NCBI GenBank assembly: GCA_022822685.1
Contig: JAJEAQ010000603.1
Coordinates: forward strand, 1-6,528
Source: Trichodesmium sp. jk18x7bins.61
GTDB taxonomy: Bacteria > Cyanobacteriota > Cyanobacteriia > Cyanobacteriales > Microcoleaceae
Reading direction: 5' to 3'
Length of the DNA stretch: 6,528 bases
This document shows positions 5,544 through 6,528 of this stretch, one piece after another; position 1 is the stretch's first letter, and every line of letters starts with the position of its first letter. The notes beneath the pieces were generated by a model that saw only the letters and a program-made list of their open reading frames with translations, was not told where the DNA came from and did not search any database. The position numbers and the translations under genes were made by a program.

Positions 5544-5949
5544 GCCCATAACCCTGAAAGACTTCATCTCATCTCAAAAAGCGGTGCTGATACTGCAGGC
5601 AGAACAATTTTGTGTCTTCAACCTAGTGAAACCGCTAACCCCGATGCCTGTGAAATAATTATGTCGTGGTTACATCATGATTTGACTGGGATAGTATTTT
5701 GTAATTCTCGTAGTGCCGTCAAAAAAACTGATCGGAATAATTAAGCGAATAGCTGATAAAAATAGAGAGGGTTATTTAGCAGATCAAGTCGCTATTTTTT
5801 ATGGTTCTCTGTAGTTTGATAGGCGACAAGATATTATCCAAAAATTGCAAGCAGGTATAGTAAAAATTATCCTTTCAACTTCCCCATTAGAAGCAGGAAT
5901 TGATTTACCAGAACTTGACTGTTGTTTAGTACGTGGTTATCCAGGTAGT

Positions 5950-5971
5950 TTTCGGCTGTCGCCGACATGAA
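5950..5971 (-). repeat. Small dispersed repeat B, copy 2, inverted (in the helicase pseudogene)
   Basis: This is the exact inverse complement of 2481-2502. It lies between GYPGS and MSWWQRIGRVGR, where helicases of this type are continuous. Removing 20 bp leaves GGTAGT-AAAATGTCA (GS-K-MS). An insertion of length 2 modulo 3 is what the flanking frames demand. The element creates a TGA at 5968-5970 in the upstream frame. Confidence 0.85.
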
Positions 5972-6396
5972 AATGTCATGGTGGCAGAGAATTGGTAGAG
6001 TAGGACGTAAAAATCCAGGCTTAGTTATCTTTTTGCCAGTAGCTCAAAATCCCTTAGATAATTTTTATGGAAAACAACCAAATTTCTTGCTAAATGGCGG
6101 AGTCGAAAGTGCTGTTTTTAATCCCAATTATCCAACAATTTTGGGGAAACATTTAGAATGTAGTTGTGTAGAAAGTGGGGTAAGTTTGAGTGAAATAACA
6201 GAACATTTTGGAGCAGTGGGAGGGGTAATAACAAATAAATTATTAGAACAAGGAAAAATCTATATTAATAACTTTCATCAACTATGGGGACATGGTTATC
6301 CCCACCGCCATGTTAATATTCGGGGTCATACTCAAAATGATGTGGAGTTAGTTGATGCTAATACTGGGGAAATCTTTGAAAAAATGCAAATGAGTT

Positions 6397-6528
6397 GTGC
6401 GGTTCGTTTCTAGCAGGAACCCAACAAGCTCTAGAGCTTGTTAGAGGTGTATGGCTAGAGTCCAGCCCATGTGTTCCCACACATGGCGGATAACTGAGTT
6501 AAGAATGTGGGTGAAGCTAAAAGGCGAG
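6397..6528 (+). mobile_element. 5' end of a putative group II intron (domain I), truncated by window
   Basis: The helicase reading breaks off after KMQMS, and the next bases are GTGCGGTTCG, matching the GUGYG 5' start of group II introns. Structured, non-coding sequence follows: a perfect hairpin AACAAGCT-CTAG-AGCTTGTT (6423-6442), a perfect 8-bp stem CCATGTGT-TCCC-ACACATGG (6467-6486), then GCGGATAACTGAGTTAAG and GTGGGTGAAGCTAAAAGGCG. The latter resembles domain I of cyanobacterial group II introns from memory. Orientation is that of the helicase gene. An intron-encoded reverse transcriptase, if any, would lie past 6528. The TAG at 6411-6413 lies inside this element, so the last 5 codons of the open frame are intron sequence. 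Confidence 0.7.

Larger units (their letters stand above)
4473..6396 (+). pseudogene. DExH-box helicase of the YprA/MrfA (DUF1998) type, decayed and interrupted
   Basis: This gene encoded a superfamily 2 ATP-dependent helicase; in Bacillus the related YprA (MrfA) acts in DNA repair. The first 423 codons are open. They give a CarD/Tudor-like patch GAKIYSPKYGIGKV (29-42), YEHQIEAL (Q-motif-like, 157-164), Walker A TPTASGKT (177-184), FPLKALALDQ (Ia, 207-216), DESH (II, 293-296) and SSATIGN (III, 332-338). Repeat A adds VATARLRQRA (349-358) in frame. A +1 slip in A7 at 5721-5727 then stops this frame at 5742-5744. The next frame reads IIKRIADKNREGYLADQVAI, then a TAG (5812-5814), then motif V STSPLEAGIDLPELD (Pro where Ala is usual). 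Repeat B (5950-5971) shifts back to motif VI QRIGRVGRKNPG and on through VDANTGEIFEKMQMS. There a putative group II intron begins (6397). The C-terminal part, normally with DUF1998, is beyond it or lost. The start fits the promoter at 4422-4451. Confidence 0.9.

Noticed and set aside
5967..6413. A separate 148-codon gene starting at ATG 5967
   Set aside because: It is the 3' part of the helicase (motif VI onward). Its apparent ATG lies inside repeat B, and its last codons are intron sequence.

Overview
The window looks like a filamentous heterocystous cyanobacterium of the Nostoc/Anabaena group. The evidence is AT-rich DNA with two HIP1 octamers (GCGATCGC at 217-224 and 4191-4198), an AACTGAT heptanucleotide repeat, many short palindromic dispersed repeats, and a Ycf23/DUF561 gene. 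Two long genes are riddled with stops, frameshifts and small insertions, and only one complete gene looks healthy. This level of decay fits a reduced, symbiosis-type genome such as 'Nostoc azollae', but that assignment is inference only.

Layout: 1-288 is the 3' end of a glycine/alanine-rich hydrophobic protein, probably YaaW-like. 289-649 is non-coding and contains a strong intrinsic terminator inside an 81-bp inverted-repeat element. 650-1408 (minus) is an intact ycf23-type TIM-barrel gene. Divergent from it, 1476-2849 is a cytosine deaminase-type amidohydrolase pseudogene with six separable lesions. 2850-4472 is a 1.6-kb gene desert packed with MITE-like inverted repeats whose ends resemble TGATACCAAATT, a nested AAACCCAACA palindrome, GAGCAAGAYGCTC hairpins and the stump of a small broken gene. 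From 4473 a DUF1998/YprA(MrfA)-type DExH helicase pseudogene runs behind a near-consensus promoter. It is interrupted at about 6397 by what looks like the 5' end of a group II intron, which runs off the window.

The most striking pattern is that the two unrelated pseudogenes carry the same two tiny elements. Element A is 32 bp, present twice in the same orientation with one mismatch. Element B is 22 bp, present twice in opposite orientation and identical. In each gene the order is A, then a +1 slip in an A-run, then a TAG stop, then B. Reading frames on both sides allow the pre-insertion sequence to be approximated, so the sequence records insertion of ~20-30-bp dispersed repeats into coding DNA. 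No operon logic links the genes. The window is mainly a record of genome decay around one conserved gene.
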